Below are positions 33,301 through 46,338 of a DNA stretch of 64,000 bases, in pieces. Below the pieces are notes generated by a model, which did no database searches, had not been told where the DNA came from, and was given only the letters and a program-made list of their open reading frames with translations. Made by a program: the position numbers and the translations under genes. Location of the stretch: the NCBI GenBank assembly GCA_003693705.1, contig RBZT01000623.1:207671-271670 (forward strand), written 5' to 3'. Origin of the DNA: Polymyxa betae (lineage: Eukaryota > Endomyxa > Phytomyxea > Plasmodiophorida > Plasmodiophoridae). Position 1 is the stretch's first letter, and each line of letters opens with the position of its first letter.

Positions 33301-36300
33301 ATCGTTTCTGGTTGTATGTAGCGGGTATTCAAGCTTCTCCTTGCTGAATCGCAACGAGTATCTGCAAGCATTTTCAATTGTGATCCAAAATCCCTGTCGC
33401 TTCTCCATTCGTGTTACTCGTCTAGCAATCCGTTTGGCACAAGCCGTTCTTCCTGTGGTATCGCCAGCCGCAACGATGCCGTACTTCCCGGAGCCTTTCA
33501 CTGTGATGATTGTCAACACGATATCCAATCTCATCATCAATGGCAATTTTGAATCGAAAAGCAAGTCGTCTGACTATTGTGTTGTGGTTCATCGCTCCGA
33601 TGACATTGACCAAGCTCGATGGGTAGAAATTCTTTCTAATGAGCTGCCAGAGTTGGTGATAGGTCGCCCTCCAACTGATGACCCGTCGGCTCGTCAGGCC
33701 GACGAAATGCATAATGAGATTGCAACAAAAGAGTTCGAGAACCGATCAAAACATCGGTCTGGTCCTACTGTTGTTCCCTTGAAGGAAATTGGCGGCGGGT
33801 CTATTCAGTTTTTATCAGATAATGCTATCGTTTGTGTAAGCAATCAATGGTGCGGAATGGTTCAGGATTGCTAATGGTAATCTAGAAAGATGGATTTGCG
33901 ACTGTCATTGGAGAGGTTTCTATTAGCGCGGGTAAATGGTATTTCGAAATGCATTTGCAGTCTGCGGGTGTCATGCAGATCGGCTGGTCGACTTTGGATA
34001 TTATGGCATCGAGTAGTGCAGGAAATGGAATCGGCGACGATAAGAAGAGCTGGGCGTATGATGGACGCCGTCTATCGAAATGGCACGGAGAACAATCTCG
34101 ATACAGCAGTAAACGATGGCAGGTCGGTGATGTGGTCGGCGTTACTATCGATTTAGACGAGAAAGTTATGCGATATTTCTTGAACGGGGAAGATCTTGGT
34201 GTTGCCTTCTCTGGATTCGATCTATCAGGGTCTCCTGGTCAAGCAGTTCGCCCATCGTGCTCTTTTGCTTCAGGCGAACGGGCACGATTCGTGTTTAATG
34301 CTGCTCAGTTCCGCTGCAGCATGCCGGCGAACCATTACCCGTTGCAAGGCGACAAGCCAATGCCGAAGAACAATCCCATCGGCCGTGCTCACTCCATCAT
34401 CTGTGATTTATCTCAGCTGGGCCTAGTTACGATCTGGAGAGACTCGTCTCAAGGTTGCTATGATATGGCCTCAAAATTGTCCTCCAAAGGCGTCACTGTT
34501 ACAGTTCTGAATAAGGAGGCGTTCGACTCAATGCCGTCCGCTGATCCACCTGAACACGCCGCATATGAAACGAACCAGAAATTTATATTCAGCGGTCACC
34601 AAGCATCTGCTGCTGCTTCTGAGTACATCTTTCTCGGGCGATTCCTCCTTGCGCCGTCGCTTTCCTCCAAGGCCTGGGCTGAATCGATGTCGTCGCTGAT
34701 CTCATCGATATTGGACGGGTTCTGTGCGCATGAGCAAACTGATGACGTTCCCATGCGCCAGGTTCTTGGTGCGCTTTGTATTCTTGGAGGGTTCTCGGAA
34801 CCGTTACGGGTCGGTGGTCTCGCTGCTATTGTTGAAAATGGTGCGATTGAACACCATTGCGTCGTTCTCGATTATTCTCCTGGAAATTCATTTGCCCAGA
34901 TTACGATGTCGAAGCAGTCTGCTCTGAAAGATCTGCGAGTTGGCCTTTCGGAATCAGTAGACGCCACTCCTGAAACCAATCAAACCTCGCAGTTGCTTCA
35001 CCGAATAAGAATTGATCGATTGAAATCCCGCCCATTGCTTGAAGTCGATTTGGGCAATGATTTTCCATTGTCAAAGTCCATTGTTTCTTGCCTGATTTCA
35101 CTAACGACACAGCCAGAAAAAGACGATTCTTTCAAGGGCTTCGATCGATGGCTATCATTGGAACTCAGAATTCGAGCATGTCTTGTTATGGAAGCGCTTC
35201 TTCGCTGCTCTTCAAAAGCCGATCCAGCAGCTGTAAAACTTGCCACAAAACATTTCGTCCATCTTGCTCGCATTTCTCACTGGAGAAATTTCGAATTCGA
35301 TCGTGTTCGAAACGTGTTCGAACACGCCCGTGATCGTGTATGGGATGTTTCCAGTCATTGTCTTGGCTGGTTCGCATTACCAGTAATCGGACATGAAACC
35401 AGGACATCTGCATTCGAACAGTTGACGCTTTCTCCAACCGTGTCTTTAAGTGATCTCCAAAGGCGTCAATTTGTTTACGGCTCCAGCGCTTATGTTCAAG
35501 AGTCTTCTGGGAACCCAACCGAAGACACATCCATCCAGCGAATGGTTCGGTTTTGGGAACTCAAAATTATTCCGGTCATTCAGGACTATGTTCGGGGGTC
35601 ATTTCGGGACTACGAAATGGTGTACTTCTTCGAGCAGCTGAGGCAGCCGCTTCGCGCTGGTGATGCCGCTTCTGCAATGAAAATCGTGTATGGGATTATC
35701 GCTGTGTATGAGTTTTACAGTGTGATGATGACGTCGTGTTAGGTACACGTTGTGTAATAATCGTGTCCCAGACTCTGTTCAATTTCCGGCTCTCAATCGC
35801 GATTGGTCTGAACTTATGTGTGAAGATATCGTTATTGGACAGCCGCTGGTTGTTGGTGCCGGTGTCCGGTCGTATCCGGCTTTCTGGAATGAGCAACTGA
35901 TGCATCATATTATTGGATGTGTGGGTGTTGTTCAGGCTATTCGGTTCGATAAAGATCTTGTTCTTCTACAACTGTTCTTCGAGGATCGCTCTGTCCTGGA
36001 AAGTTTCTGGTTTCCGGTATCATGCTTGAGAGAACCTATTCGTCTCGATTCTTCTTGCAGGTATTTTCCTCAACTAAAGACTGCTTCGAATGCCAAACAA
36101 TTGAACTGCTTGTAGTACCGAAAACGTCGATAATATTCGGCGTTTTGACGATGCGATGGATTTCCTGCAGTCCGCTGTGACTCCACTCCCAGTTCTAGTT
36201 GCCCGCCGCTCCATAATTTCGCTTTGTTCGCAATCGCCGAGTTTCGTTCGCGAACAATTAGCAAAATCATCCGATCTTGGATCGTTGCTATTTTCGTCAT

Positions 36301-39300
36301 TGTCTCAATGCTTGCAATCAACTTTGAACAGCGCCGGGACACCATTCCTTGAGCACGTTGGTACCATCGCCGCATTTGAACGATGTCTGACGGAAGCGAT
36401 CGCCGACGTTTCCAGAGAAGTCGGCTCGAAAATTCTGGAGATCTCGGAGCAGAGCTTATCGAAAGCGGCCGAATTCTCGCTTTCCAACACGGTCATTTGC
36501 GAGAAAGCGGTATCGCGCGAATTCTTCGTCACCGGGACATCATCATTTCTGATTCAGTTCAGTATGGAGACATCGCTGCCTTCTAACGCCAGTTTCTCCA
36601 TCTACGCTGATTCGGAATGTACACGACTTATCAAATGTTATTCTGGTGGAAAGTCTGGCATCTCTAACTTACAGCATTGTCTGATTTCTGGCGATCGATT
36701 TTGGACCCGTGTTACGCTTCCAGCCGATGGGACACCCATAACTAACTTGTCTTTTCGTGCCATTGCGTTATCGCCGGATTTCGCACTCTCATTCTGGATC
36801 GTGCGATTCTTGACGCAGAAGGATTTGCATTGTCTTGGCAAGAATCGAATCGAGATTATCTTCCAGTTTGTGGAAAGGATTTTCGTCCAGTTTGGTCTTA
36901 TTGCAATGGATCCCTCGCCGATGAAAGAGGCAATCTTGGAACTTATTTACGACCTAATTCAATCACTACCGACGCAGCTACTTTCAATTGATGGTGCAGT
37001 TGCAAATCAAGTTCTCTTCTCTCTCAATTATATCGCTCAGCTGCAACCGGAGCTCATTCGACTGTTGGCGTCGGAGTCGTTAACTGGAACATTCACATCA
37101 TATATGCAGTTATTACTGGATCTACAGATTACTGCCGATAATCTGCGGCCGGCGTCTGAGCGAATCGCTGGCAAATTCACCCCTGTCGCCGACGGCCATG
37201 AAAACGAGCCAGTGGACGAGACTGTCGCAACTCCACCATCTGACGATTGGGCCTGTCCGATGTGCACTTTACTCAATGATAATTCCTTCTCTGTCTGTCA
37301 GGCGTGTGAAAGTCCTCGACCTCCTCCCGAGCAAATGTCGAAACCTACCACGAGCGCGTCCGATCTGTCACCGAACTCGCGCGATCGAGTCTTTTCTCGA
37401 GCGACTTCACTCTTCAATCGCATTTGCGGTATGATGCAGATCATGCAATGGCTCAGCTTAAAGGCCAACCCGCCGGTTTCTCTGCCCGTTCAAGCCATCG
37501 TCGAAGCTGCCTGGAACAGAGCACGATCGGAACGTCTTGAGCCCCAGCTGTTCATTATTGATGAATTACCACTCACCGTCGACGATGCCGACGCCAGGAC
37601 TCGATTGTTATCGTTAATCGCGGAGCTTTCTGGATCTTCCGATGTCCCGTTTCTGGTCCAGCATGATTCTATTTATATTGGGACGAATTCAGATCGGCCT
37701 TTGGAGTCGGTGCCGTCCATGCATGATGCGGCGACCTTCTTGGCTTCTCAGCCGAAGACGTTACAATTCTCGCATGAATACCCGATGGATCAAAACGGTC
37801 TCATCTGGTATCTCGGAACGAAAGGGAAATCCGACACGTTTACGAACCCGATGACGGCGGGCTTTCTGACGGTCAGGGCGTCATCCCTGCAGCACGACTC
37901 GGTCGGGCCCGAAGCCGTCGTCGGACGCGATGTTCTGCGCTGTGTATCAACGTCCTCTGAGCGTCAATGGTTCGAGATCGATTTCCATCAAACACGAATC
38001 TGTCCTACTCATTACACATTGAGACATTATATCTCATGGCATACTGAAGCTTTGAGGAATTGGCGTTTTGAGGCGCTGGCTGCTGATGAGTCCTGGGTCT
38101 GTCTGCATGATGCCATTGGTGATGAAACACTTGCTGCTAAAGGTGCAGCGGCAACATGGCAAATCACTTCCGATTCCAAACAATTCTATTCGAGATTTCG
38201 CGTTCTGATGACCGGTGAGAATTCCAACCGGCATTGGTATCTGGCGTTGTCTGGTTTCGAAATCTATGGCGATGTTATCAGCGATACGATTTATCAAAAG
38301 CTGCCGATCCGCCAGTCTAATCAATTCGCTGTTGTCAGCCTACTGAATGTCTCTGACGAATGTGTCGAGGCATTTGTAAAATCGCTGGAAGGACATGTCG
38401 TGGACTGGCCAGGCTGGTTCCGTTCCAAGCTATCTGTAATCAGGTTGGTTACTGTGATTGATTCTCTATCTAATTTGATATTGACGTTGGAGATTCCAGG
38501 TTCGAAGTCGCTCCTCGTGGTGATAATCGTGTTGTCGGGTTTGTTAGAAGTCGACTAATTAACAAGGGCGGCGAACTGACCGAACCCTTTTCTCGTGCAC
38601 TTGATGATCTATTGAAAATCCCGGCTGCTTTGAATGATCTGTTCCCAGATGTCAATTCCGATCTGGGGCAATTTATAGCTTCGGAAATCAGCGATGGTGT
38701 CATTAACAGCCAATTATTGAAATCTGTCTTACGTCAAGCTGCATCATCAGATAATCGCGTTGTGCAGGTATAACTCGTAATTCAATGGTAAATACCGATA
38801 TTGATGCATTTGAAGATTTGGGATTGGCTGAAGACGTTGGGATACAATCTCGATATCGCATTGATTGTGGAAAACTCGTTCGGCAAGGCTCTTCAAGAAT
38901 CATCGTTATGGTCGACATTACCTGATTCAGCGCACGAAGAGCTCATGGATCATCTGTACAATCTGGCAGACCGCATAGCATGTACCGATATGCTTCAATT
39001 ACCGCTCAATCGGATCACATGCTCAGAATCCGAACTTCTTAATCTACGCAAACTGTTTCCAGTCTCTGAAGCCGCTATTCGTCTAAGGTTCTCTGTATTG
39101 AAAGAGTTCAACGAATCCATCAAAGACCTGCTGCCATTAGCCGATTTGCGCTATTGTGCTGGAAATCGCCTGGGCGGTCTATTACGCCAATGCCGATGTT
39201 TTATCTTCCGCAATGTGAAGCAGGAGTTCCTGATGAGAATATCTGATCTAACTGCTGAGCCTGGTAGACGACCTCCCATATTATCATTCAATCGACTTGA

Positions 39301-40655
39301 TCTGGCATCACGAGACCAACAATCTCGCGATTTTATTCACGACACGTTCTTTGGCAACGCCTATCTTCAAGTAAATCATCGCTTCGTAGTTCTGATATAT
39401 TCTAATTTGATTTTTCTCTCTAGTTGCGCGATTTGTCACCGTTCGATCTGCGACCTCCTCGGCCTCAAGGAACAGATCCATTTCTGGCACTCGAGGTGGT
39501 ATTCCATGGAGAGGATGTTGTTGGAGAAGGAGGTCCATATCGCCAGTTTTTTAGTGATATTAGCAATGAACTATTGGCGAGTGACAATCCTCTATTTATA
39601 CCATGTCCCAATCAGCAGGGTGGAATTGGTGAGAATCAAGATACATTCGTGATTCGGCCATCCGCTGCCAGTTCATCTTCCACCTTGTCCTTGTTCGAAT
39701 TCTTCGGTCGGATACTTGGTACGAATGATGTTGTTCTTCAGGGTCTCTGTGTTTATTGATTTCTATAGGAATCTGCTTAAGAACCGGTGTCAGAATCAGT
39801 TTGAGGCTTCCTGCATTCACCTGGAAGCCCATTGTTGCTGATCAAATCTCACCATCAGATCTCTCCAGTATTGACCATCAGACATCGATGGTCTTGCAAC
39901 TGGTTCAATCGATCGACGAGGAATTGTTTGACGATATGATAGAGGAGACGTTCTCGACACCGCTCAGTGACCGGACCGTTGCACTTTTGCGGCCAAATGG
40001 CGATAAACAACGTGTGACATTCTCTGAACGAAATGAATATATTCGTCTGGTGCATAATGCCAGATATAATGAGGCACAACCTCAGATCGATGCTATTCGT
40101 CGTGGTATCGATAAGATCGTTCCTGTTCAACTTCTCAACATCTTCCTGCATAACGAACTAGAACTCCTCGTCAATGGTAAACAGATTATTGATGTTGGAC
40201 TTCTACGAAGACATACCAGTACGTATTCATTGTACAATTCAGCTTGTTAATTCACCTGATTCATGTTTGTAGAGTACAGTGGCGTTTCTGCTGATGCTCC
40301 TCATATTCGTTCTTTCTGGGAGGTTCTAACCGAATTCTCCCAGCAAGACAGGCGCAAATTCATTCGATTTGCTTGGGCTCAGGAGAAGCTCCCCGTAGAC
40401 GATGCCGAATTCGTTCGAACTCATACCCGTCTGCTAATCAAGACAACTCCATCGAATGTATCACCAGATTCTCGATTCCCTCGTGCTGATACGTGTTTCT
40501 TCAATTTGGAACTACCATCATATTCGAGTAAAGAGATCCTGCATAAAAGGTTACTATTCGCTATCACTCATACTGATTCTATGAATGCCGATGTTGTACC
40601 TGAAGACCATCAAGTATCAAGACATGCTCATGATTTCTCTAATCTAATGCCATAA
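27376..40655 (+). CDS. Giant HECT-type E3 ubiquitin ligase (HECTD4-like)
   Basis: Attaches ubiquitin to target proteins through a cysteine thioester. The gene spans 13.3 kb with many short introns and encodes roughly 4100-4200 aa. In order it shows: an N-terminal repeat-like module ([21 protein letters not shown]); a PHR/CUB-like beta-sandwich split by an intron (LCITFDPRC...WGFKCTIRG); a SPRY domain at about 33.9-34.3 kb ([19 protein letters not shown]...[12 protein letters not shown]); a RanBP2-type zinc finger at about 37.25 kb ([18 protein letters not shown]); a discoidin-like domain at about 38 kb (QWFEIDF...[12 protein letters not shown]); and a C-terminal HECT domain. The catalytic Cys codon is 40494-40496 within [11 protein letters not shown]. 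This domain mix is closest to animal HECTD4, but other giant HECT ligases share parts. All reconstructed splice sites keep the frame, so it looks intact. Confidence 0.93.
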
Positions 40656-40791
40656 GTCTATCAATAGTTAAATGTTATATCAGTTTCTAGAATTTATGTC
40701 GATAAAATTGAATTGATTAAATTGAATATGTATGTACGCGTGCCTGTACAATTAGATGATGTTGGTTGTTGTATTGTAATCGTTAACAATC

Positions 40792-42472
40792 ATGTCGAAT
40801 ACAGGTGGCAAGGTATTCAATATATCTATTATGTACATTGTATTGAGCTGATCTGATACATAGCTAATTGCATGTGGGTATTTACGTAAGAAGAGTCCTA
40901 AAGGACTTGTTGGATTATCATTATGGCAGAGACGATTCTTCTGCCTATATGAGAATGTCATGACCTACAGCAAAGATAAGAATGATGTTAGTCAGAATCA
41001 AGGTCGGATGAGATCACCATTCTATTCAATGTAATGATTGAATTGATTATTTAGCATCTGGAGCTATTCCAGTTCGTGAGATGGTATCCGTTGAACGTGT
41101 TCGTAAAGATCCTTGTAGATTTGAGATCATGATATCTGGACGTATATTCTCATTATTAGCAGATAGTCCAGCAGAAGTTACTGATTGGGTTGATGCACTC
41201 TCTAAACAGATCATTCTCGTCAAGACACGATTACAGAGCCATCGATCTAATTCAGATCCAGATCTTGAGAAACCTGTCAAATACTGGAAGGATGCTAAAG
41301 GCGTTCTGGACGATTTAAACTCTCCAAATCGGCCCAGCGTGCAACCATTCAGTCAGAGCAATGCTTTCACGAAAATCGATCTATCGACATTGGCGAGTTT
41401 GTCAAGCAGCACGATGAGATCGGCGAAATCTGGCGTTAAGATCACGATTGTGCCTCCCTCTAATGATGAGCTGGACGCCATGGCCCTGCATTCCACCGAA
41501 TCCAATGATGATTCAGTTGTTGGTGATATCGATGATCCAGCTGGATCTGAACGAAGATTCAACCTGGATGATCTGAAAGTTGAGAAGATCTTGGGTCAGG
41601 GCGTGTTTGGTGACCTTTGTCTTGTACTTGATAAGAAATCAGCTGAATACTACATGATGCAGAGAATGAAGGTCACATCACCAACAGCAACAGTTCGTAT
41701 AGGTTAAACTGTTTGATCGATTGATGGCTGATGATGATCTGTATAGATGGCATTAGATGCAATGAGAAAGATGTCATCATTGAATAATCCATATATTATG
41801 CAATGTTTAGATTATGAGATTACATCAGATCAAGCATGGGCTATCTATGAATATGTTCAAGGTCCAAACCTTCTTCAACATCTTCGAACACAGCGACGTT
41901 TTCCTGAAGAGATCGCCCGCCTGTTTCTTGCTGAAGTTGCCTATGCTGTTAATTACGTACACAAGAAAGGATCGATCTTCAGGAATATGGATCCTGAACA
42001 TATCGCTCTCGATATAACCGGTCATGTTGTTATTACAGATTTCAGAATAGCTCTAGCAGCTGCTGATAATCATCAGCCATGCAGAAATGCAGAATATCGA
42101 ACTCCTGAATATATTTCTGGACAAGGAGAATGTCCTGAATCAGATTGGTGGAGACTTGGTGTTCTAACATATGAACTTCTTGTTGGATTTCCACCATTTC
42201 GTGATAAAGATCAAGCTGAACTTGATCATAAGATTCAATCATGTATTCTTCGATTTCCACCATTCGTATCAGGTCATGCTGCTGATTTTATGCACAAGTT
42301 GATGCAGGTCGATATTGATCAACGATTAGGACGTGGTCGGACTGGATTCAGCAATCTTCAATCACATGCCTTCTTTACTGATACTAATTGGAATCTTGTA
42401 GAATCAAGAAATCAACCAATACCTGGTCATGTACTTGAATTTGTTCAACAATCAATTACCAAGGTCCAGTAA
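40792..42472 (+). CDS. PH domain plus AGC-type pseudokinase
   Basis: Exons 40792-40812, 40864-40990, 41055-41692 and 41747-42472 give 503 aa. The PH domain (about 9-105) has GYLRKKSPKG...LWQRRFFCLYENV and ends in VTDWVDALSKQI; the Lys/Arg pattern fits phosphoinositide binding. A Ser/Pro-rich linker follows, then an AGC-like kinase fold: the Gly loop LGQGVFGDL is kept, but the VAIK lysine is Gln (YMMQRM), the catalytic HRD aspartate is Asn (IFRNMDPEHIALD) and DFG is DFR. The fold continues with SDWWRLGVLTYELLVGFPPF and an AGC-type HAFF motif. Catalysis is therefore unlikely; it may bind lipid and partners as a scaffold. It closely resembles the N-terminal half of the PTEN fusion that faces it 99 bp away, so the two are probably duplicates. 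An antisense open frame over the PH exon is a shadow. Confidence 0.9.
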
Positions 42473-42539
42473 TAAATAATTACTTGACATTGTATATCAC
42501 CAAGGTCCAGTAATAAATAATTATTTGACATTGTATCTC
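42458..42539. repeat. 41-bp tandem duplication covering a stop codon
   Basis: Two direct copies, 42458-42498 and 42499-42539, differ at only about two positions. The first copy contains the last codons and stop of the PH-pseudokinase gene; the second lies in its 3' region. The near identity suggests a recent local duplication by slippage or unequal exchange. Confidence 0.9.
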
Positions 42540-42571
42540 TCTTCCAATTCAATCATCATGATTATGTATTA

Positions 42572-45500
42572 TTAATAATCTGATATTGATACCTTGCTTG
42601 ATTCATCTGGCTCTTCTCGTATAACTGCTTGTTGCATTTCAACCTCTTCTTCTTGTTCCTCTATGAGATCACCTGCAATTGAGCTTGCATCACGACGTTG
42701 TAATGAATCAGTGTGATTCGATGTGCTAGAGAAAGCAGATGCTTGATCATCCTTGTCATCATCTTCATTATTTTGCTGATCTTCTTGTAAATCAGGTAGA
42801 TGTGGATTGATTGTTGGTGGTGTCCTCTTCTTCAACCTCGTGGACAGATCTACACCATCGCTTGCACTTCGTTGATGTCGTCCCATCTCACTCGTAGACG
42901 GTATTGACTCGTCATCAGTAGTCTCCTCAATGCTGTTCTTATCTTCAAAATCGTCAATCAACTCAAGCTTGGGCTGCTCGGCAGGCCTTAAGAACATCTC
43001 GACACGGAAACCTGCATCGAATTTGTGGTTTTTGTCTGGACAAAACTCAGGAAAGCTATCATGGCAACTCGTCTTTCATACCTGCTTTGTCTAGACCATT
43101 TTTATCAAGGATCGCGTGATTATTATCGATGAAGTCCATATTAATCCAGAACGAGAACATGAGTTTCTTGTATCAGTATAAATGTGATGATATTAAGCAC
43201 AGAACCAGCATACCTTTCCAGTTGCAGTTTTATGATAAACAGTCACTTTAATATCTCCATTTACAACACAATCGACAGGTATATCGACAATATTCTTCCC
43301 AGGTCTAGTCACATTAACTTTACTCAGTAGAGAGTCGTATATCAGATTTCGATTTCTGTAAATGCGACAGAACGGATCTAAAATCGTTTCGTTAAGATAG
43401 GATAGATTATTGCAATAATACAGATTGTACCGCAACCACCTAACGGGCTCAGATCAGGCTCAGGAGATAATCGAATTAGGACGATATTGTGATAGATGCC
43501 ATCGAATTGAAACGGCTTCGTGTCATTGGCAGTTTGCTGTAAGTATTTCTCGAAAGTGTATCTAGACGAGCATTTAGAATGATATAGAGACAAACCAGTG
43601 TTGGCTTACACAGCCCGTATTTGACTTGGTATTGTGACGCCTTTACCATCAGCCGTGCGCTGATCACCAAAGAATTCGAGCGCATCCGCAGCGGTTGGTT
43701 TTGACCCTGAAAATAACAGAAATGAAGCTGCCATAACTCCAGTTCTGCCTTTGCCAGCCTTGCAATGTGTTGCAACAACATTCTCAGGATGGGCATCCAG
43801 ATACGCTTTCACATCACGACAGAAATCGACAATCGTTTTGAGTGGAGGTGGGTTATGATCATCAAAGGGGAATGACGCCACATTATTGTCGAAACATGCA
43901 GGATCGTATGACCTCTCCGAGCATAAATTGATAACACGACAGTGACCGTCATGATATGTCTTCACAAATCTTTGAACTTCTTCCATCGGATTGCGATATA
44001 CGCCCTCAAGATTTGATGAAGGAAAACCCATTACAATCATCTGAAAACCAAATTATTGGCTACTATTCTTTGAGTTGTGGTGGCTTACTTGAGATGTCAG
44101 ATAGGTCAAATCGAGGTCGAACCCATCGACTTGAAACCGATGCTTGTTTTTACTAACAAGTGATCGCAATTTGCCAGATAATTTGCCAGAAACGTCCTGA
44201 AGGATAGATGCACGACGATGAAGCTTTGGAGCTAATAGTACTGATGGGCGACGAGCTCTTCCAACTCCTTTCACTGAACTTGACGTGATTGAGCGCTTCA
44301 GAATCTTTCTAGAAGAACTCGCTGAGCTTTCTTCAGCGTGCTTGCTGACAGTATATTTAACTTTGATATCGATAGTGACAAATCCCATCTGGACACCATC
44401 TCCATTACATAGTTGCACTTTACGCTTCTGACAACCATGAAAAGCCAGATCAACAGGTTCATTAGCGAAAGCCATCGAAACGTGACCAATGCATAGCTCG
44501 ATCTTCAACATGGCATTATTTGCTGCAGCAACAGCGTCATGATCGAATTCAAATTTCGTGTTCCATGCAGGTGTGTTAGTTCCAGAAACATCAGATAATG
44601 TCGACCAAGATGAATTTCCATATGAGAGACGGATTGCAGGTTCAATCAAGCCTTCGGGAAATTCGCTGCCTTCTTTCACTCTGACTTTAAGACGAATTGG
44701 AGCATCTGGACCAGCATCTGGAATAGTCCTTGTGAGACCGTTCCAATGCAATGACGTCCAGTTGATGCTTTGAAAGAATCCATGATTCAAGGTATCTGTA
44801 ATATCGACTCCTAAGCGATGATTTGGATCATGAATTAGACATCGCTTGATGAAGTCTTGAGCATGTTCGGAAACAAAAGGCGGAAACCTGACAGACCCCT
44901 CTCGAACTTTAGATAATAATTCATCGCGGGTCTTGGCTCGGAAAGGAGGAAATCCAACCAGCAGCTCATAGAGCAATGAACCCAGCCTCCACCAATCTGA
45001 TAGAACCGACTCGCCATGGCCTGAGATCAACTCGGGCGTCCAAAACTCGTCAAATTTTTCTCCCATTGGTAACTGATCACTCTCAGCAGATTTCACAGAA
45101 CTGAAGGCGATCGCTTCCAGATCCAGAACCATGATATGGTCCATTGCATCTAATCCGATATATTCCGGCTTCATATTCTTAAATAACCGACCGCTGTGAT
45201 GCAGAAATGCAGTAAATAGAACGATCTCGGCGAGATAGCTGCAAGCTTGCTGTTCAGGCAGGCGTTTCACAGCACGAAGTCGGTCGAATATGGTCGAATT
45301 ACGAGCAACGAACGTATATGCAGCCCATGACCTATCAGGAGTATGGCCAGAAAACATCAATCGAGCGAAGAAGGGATGATGCAGGTCAGGTTTGTTCATA
45401 AGCTTGATAAGCGTATCTCCTTTCTCAAAATGATCATCCCTTTTCATTACAACTTGCAACAAAAAAGAGTCTCCAGTCTGTTTAAGAATCGCCCGATGCA

Positions 45501-46338
45501 ATGATCCAATGCAACAATCAGCCACTTTATCGCCACGTTCGAAGTCGGCATATCCGAATTCGTTGCTGTCTGGAGAATCGTTATTGAATAAAGTCAGGCT
45601 CTTATTGATGCTTTGCGATCGCTTCATGGCGTTCCTGATTAGATTCGCTACTTTAGGGCTAGTTTGTGGCGATGTGCCAAAATCGGATTGGTGTGAAGAA
45701 TATTCGTGAATAGATTGGGAATTAGAATCGTTGTCAACAAACAGAGTGTCAGCATTGGTACTATTGCTTATTCGACTTTTCAAAGGCGAAGTATTGTTAT
45801 TGTTTGAGGTCCTTCCCACAGTTCCGAAATAGCCACTATTGTTCAGAACATTGGATACTCGGATTGGTGTGAAAGCCTTTGAATTTAGCCCAGCAGATAT
45901 TGATGGAGCAGTTAGATTATCACCTGAGGAGCCGCCTGAAGGCATTGCCCCTGAAGCGGTCGCTTTCCAGAATTTCCCATTAGCTGTTGTTTGTGGAGAC
46001 AATGTTGGAGATCCAGCATGAATCTCTTTCGCAGCAATCCAGCATCTGTTTAGAGCAGCAACCCAATTATCAGCTTCTTCTACAGAACCAGCATCCAGAT
46101 CAAATATTCTAGTGGTGACTTCGATTCGCAATCGGGTGGGCTTGTCCGGAATTGTTTCGATTGACGTGACCTCAGCAAGAGGAATAACGCCACTGATTTT
46201 AGCTATATCGTCTTGTTTGGCATAGGCCAGCCGTCCATCAAATAAGAAAAAAAACCGCTTCTGCCAGGCTCGCATGCCTGAAATTCCTTTCGGGCTCTTC
46301 TTTTTTAAACATCCTTTCAGAATTGGTACGTCTGTCAT
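42572..46338 (-). CDS. PTEN: PH - AGC pseudokinase - C2 - PTEN fusion protein
   Basis: A single 1166-aa protein. Exons are 44089-46338, 43610-44040, 43431-43561, 43214-43377, 43082-43166 and 42572-43011; introns are 47-84 nt and all phases agree. Residues 1-108 form a PH domain (KGCLKKKSPKG, WQKRFFFLF). Residues 264-535 form an AGC-like pseudokinase: no VAIK Lys, catalytic Asp replaced by Asn388 (FKNMKPEY), DFG replaced by DLE, but WTPELISGHGES and LLYELLVGFPPF are kept. Residues 547-665 form a C2-like domain, followed by a basic linker. From residue 731 it is PTEN: HRFQVDGFDLDLTYLT lies in the same exon as the kinase part and continues across a 48-nt intron into MGFPSSNLEGVYRN. The signature H842-C-K-A-G-K-G-R849 and WPD-loop Asp811 are intact, so PIP3 phosphatase activity is expected. 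The PTEN C2 domain (GDIKVTVYHK, FSFWINMDF, LDKA) and an acidic tail follow. It diverges from the ESCO gene. Confidence 0.94.

Noticed and set aside
40752-40961. Minus-strand open frame of 69 codons with a good-looking acceptor site
   Set aside because: It is antisense to the PH-domain exon of the plus-strand pseudokinase gene (GYLRKKSPKG...WQRRFF), which is clearly the coding strand.
42572-44040. PTEN as a separate gene starting at the ATG at 44040
   Set aside because: The PTEN fold begins upstream: DGFDLDLTYLTSQ lies in the preceding exon with the kinase and C2 parts and joins in phase across a 48-nt intron. Starting at 44040 would cut off conserved PTEN sequence.
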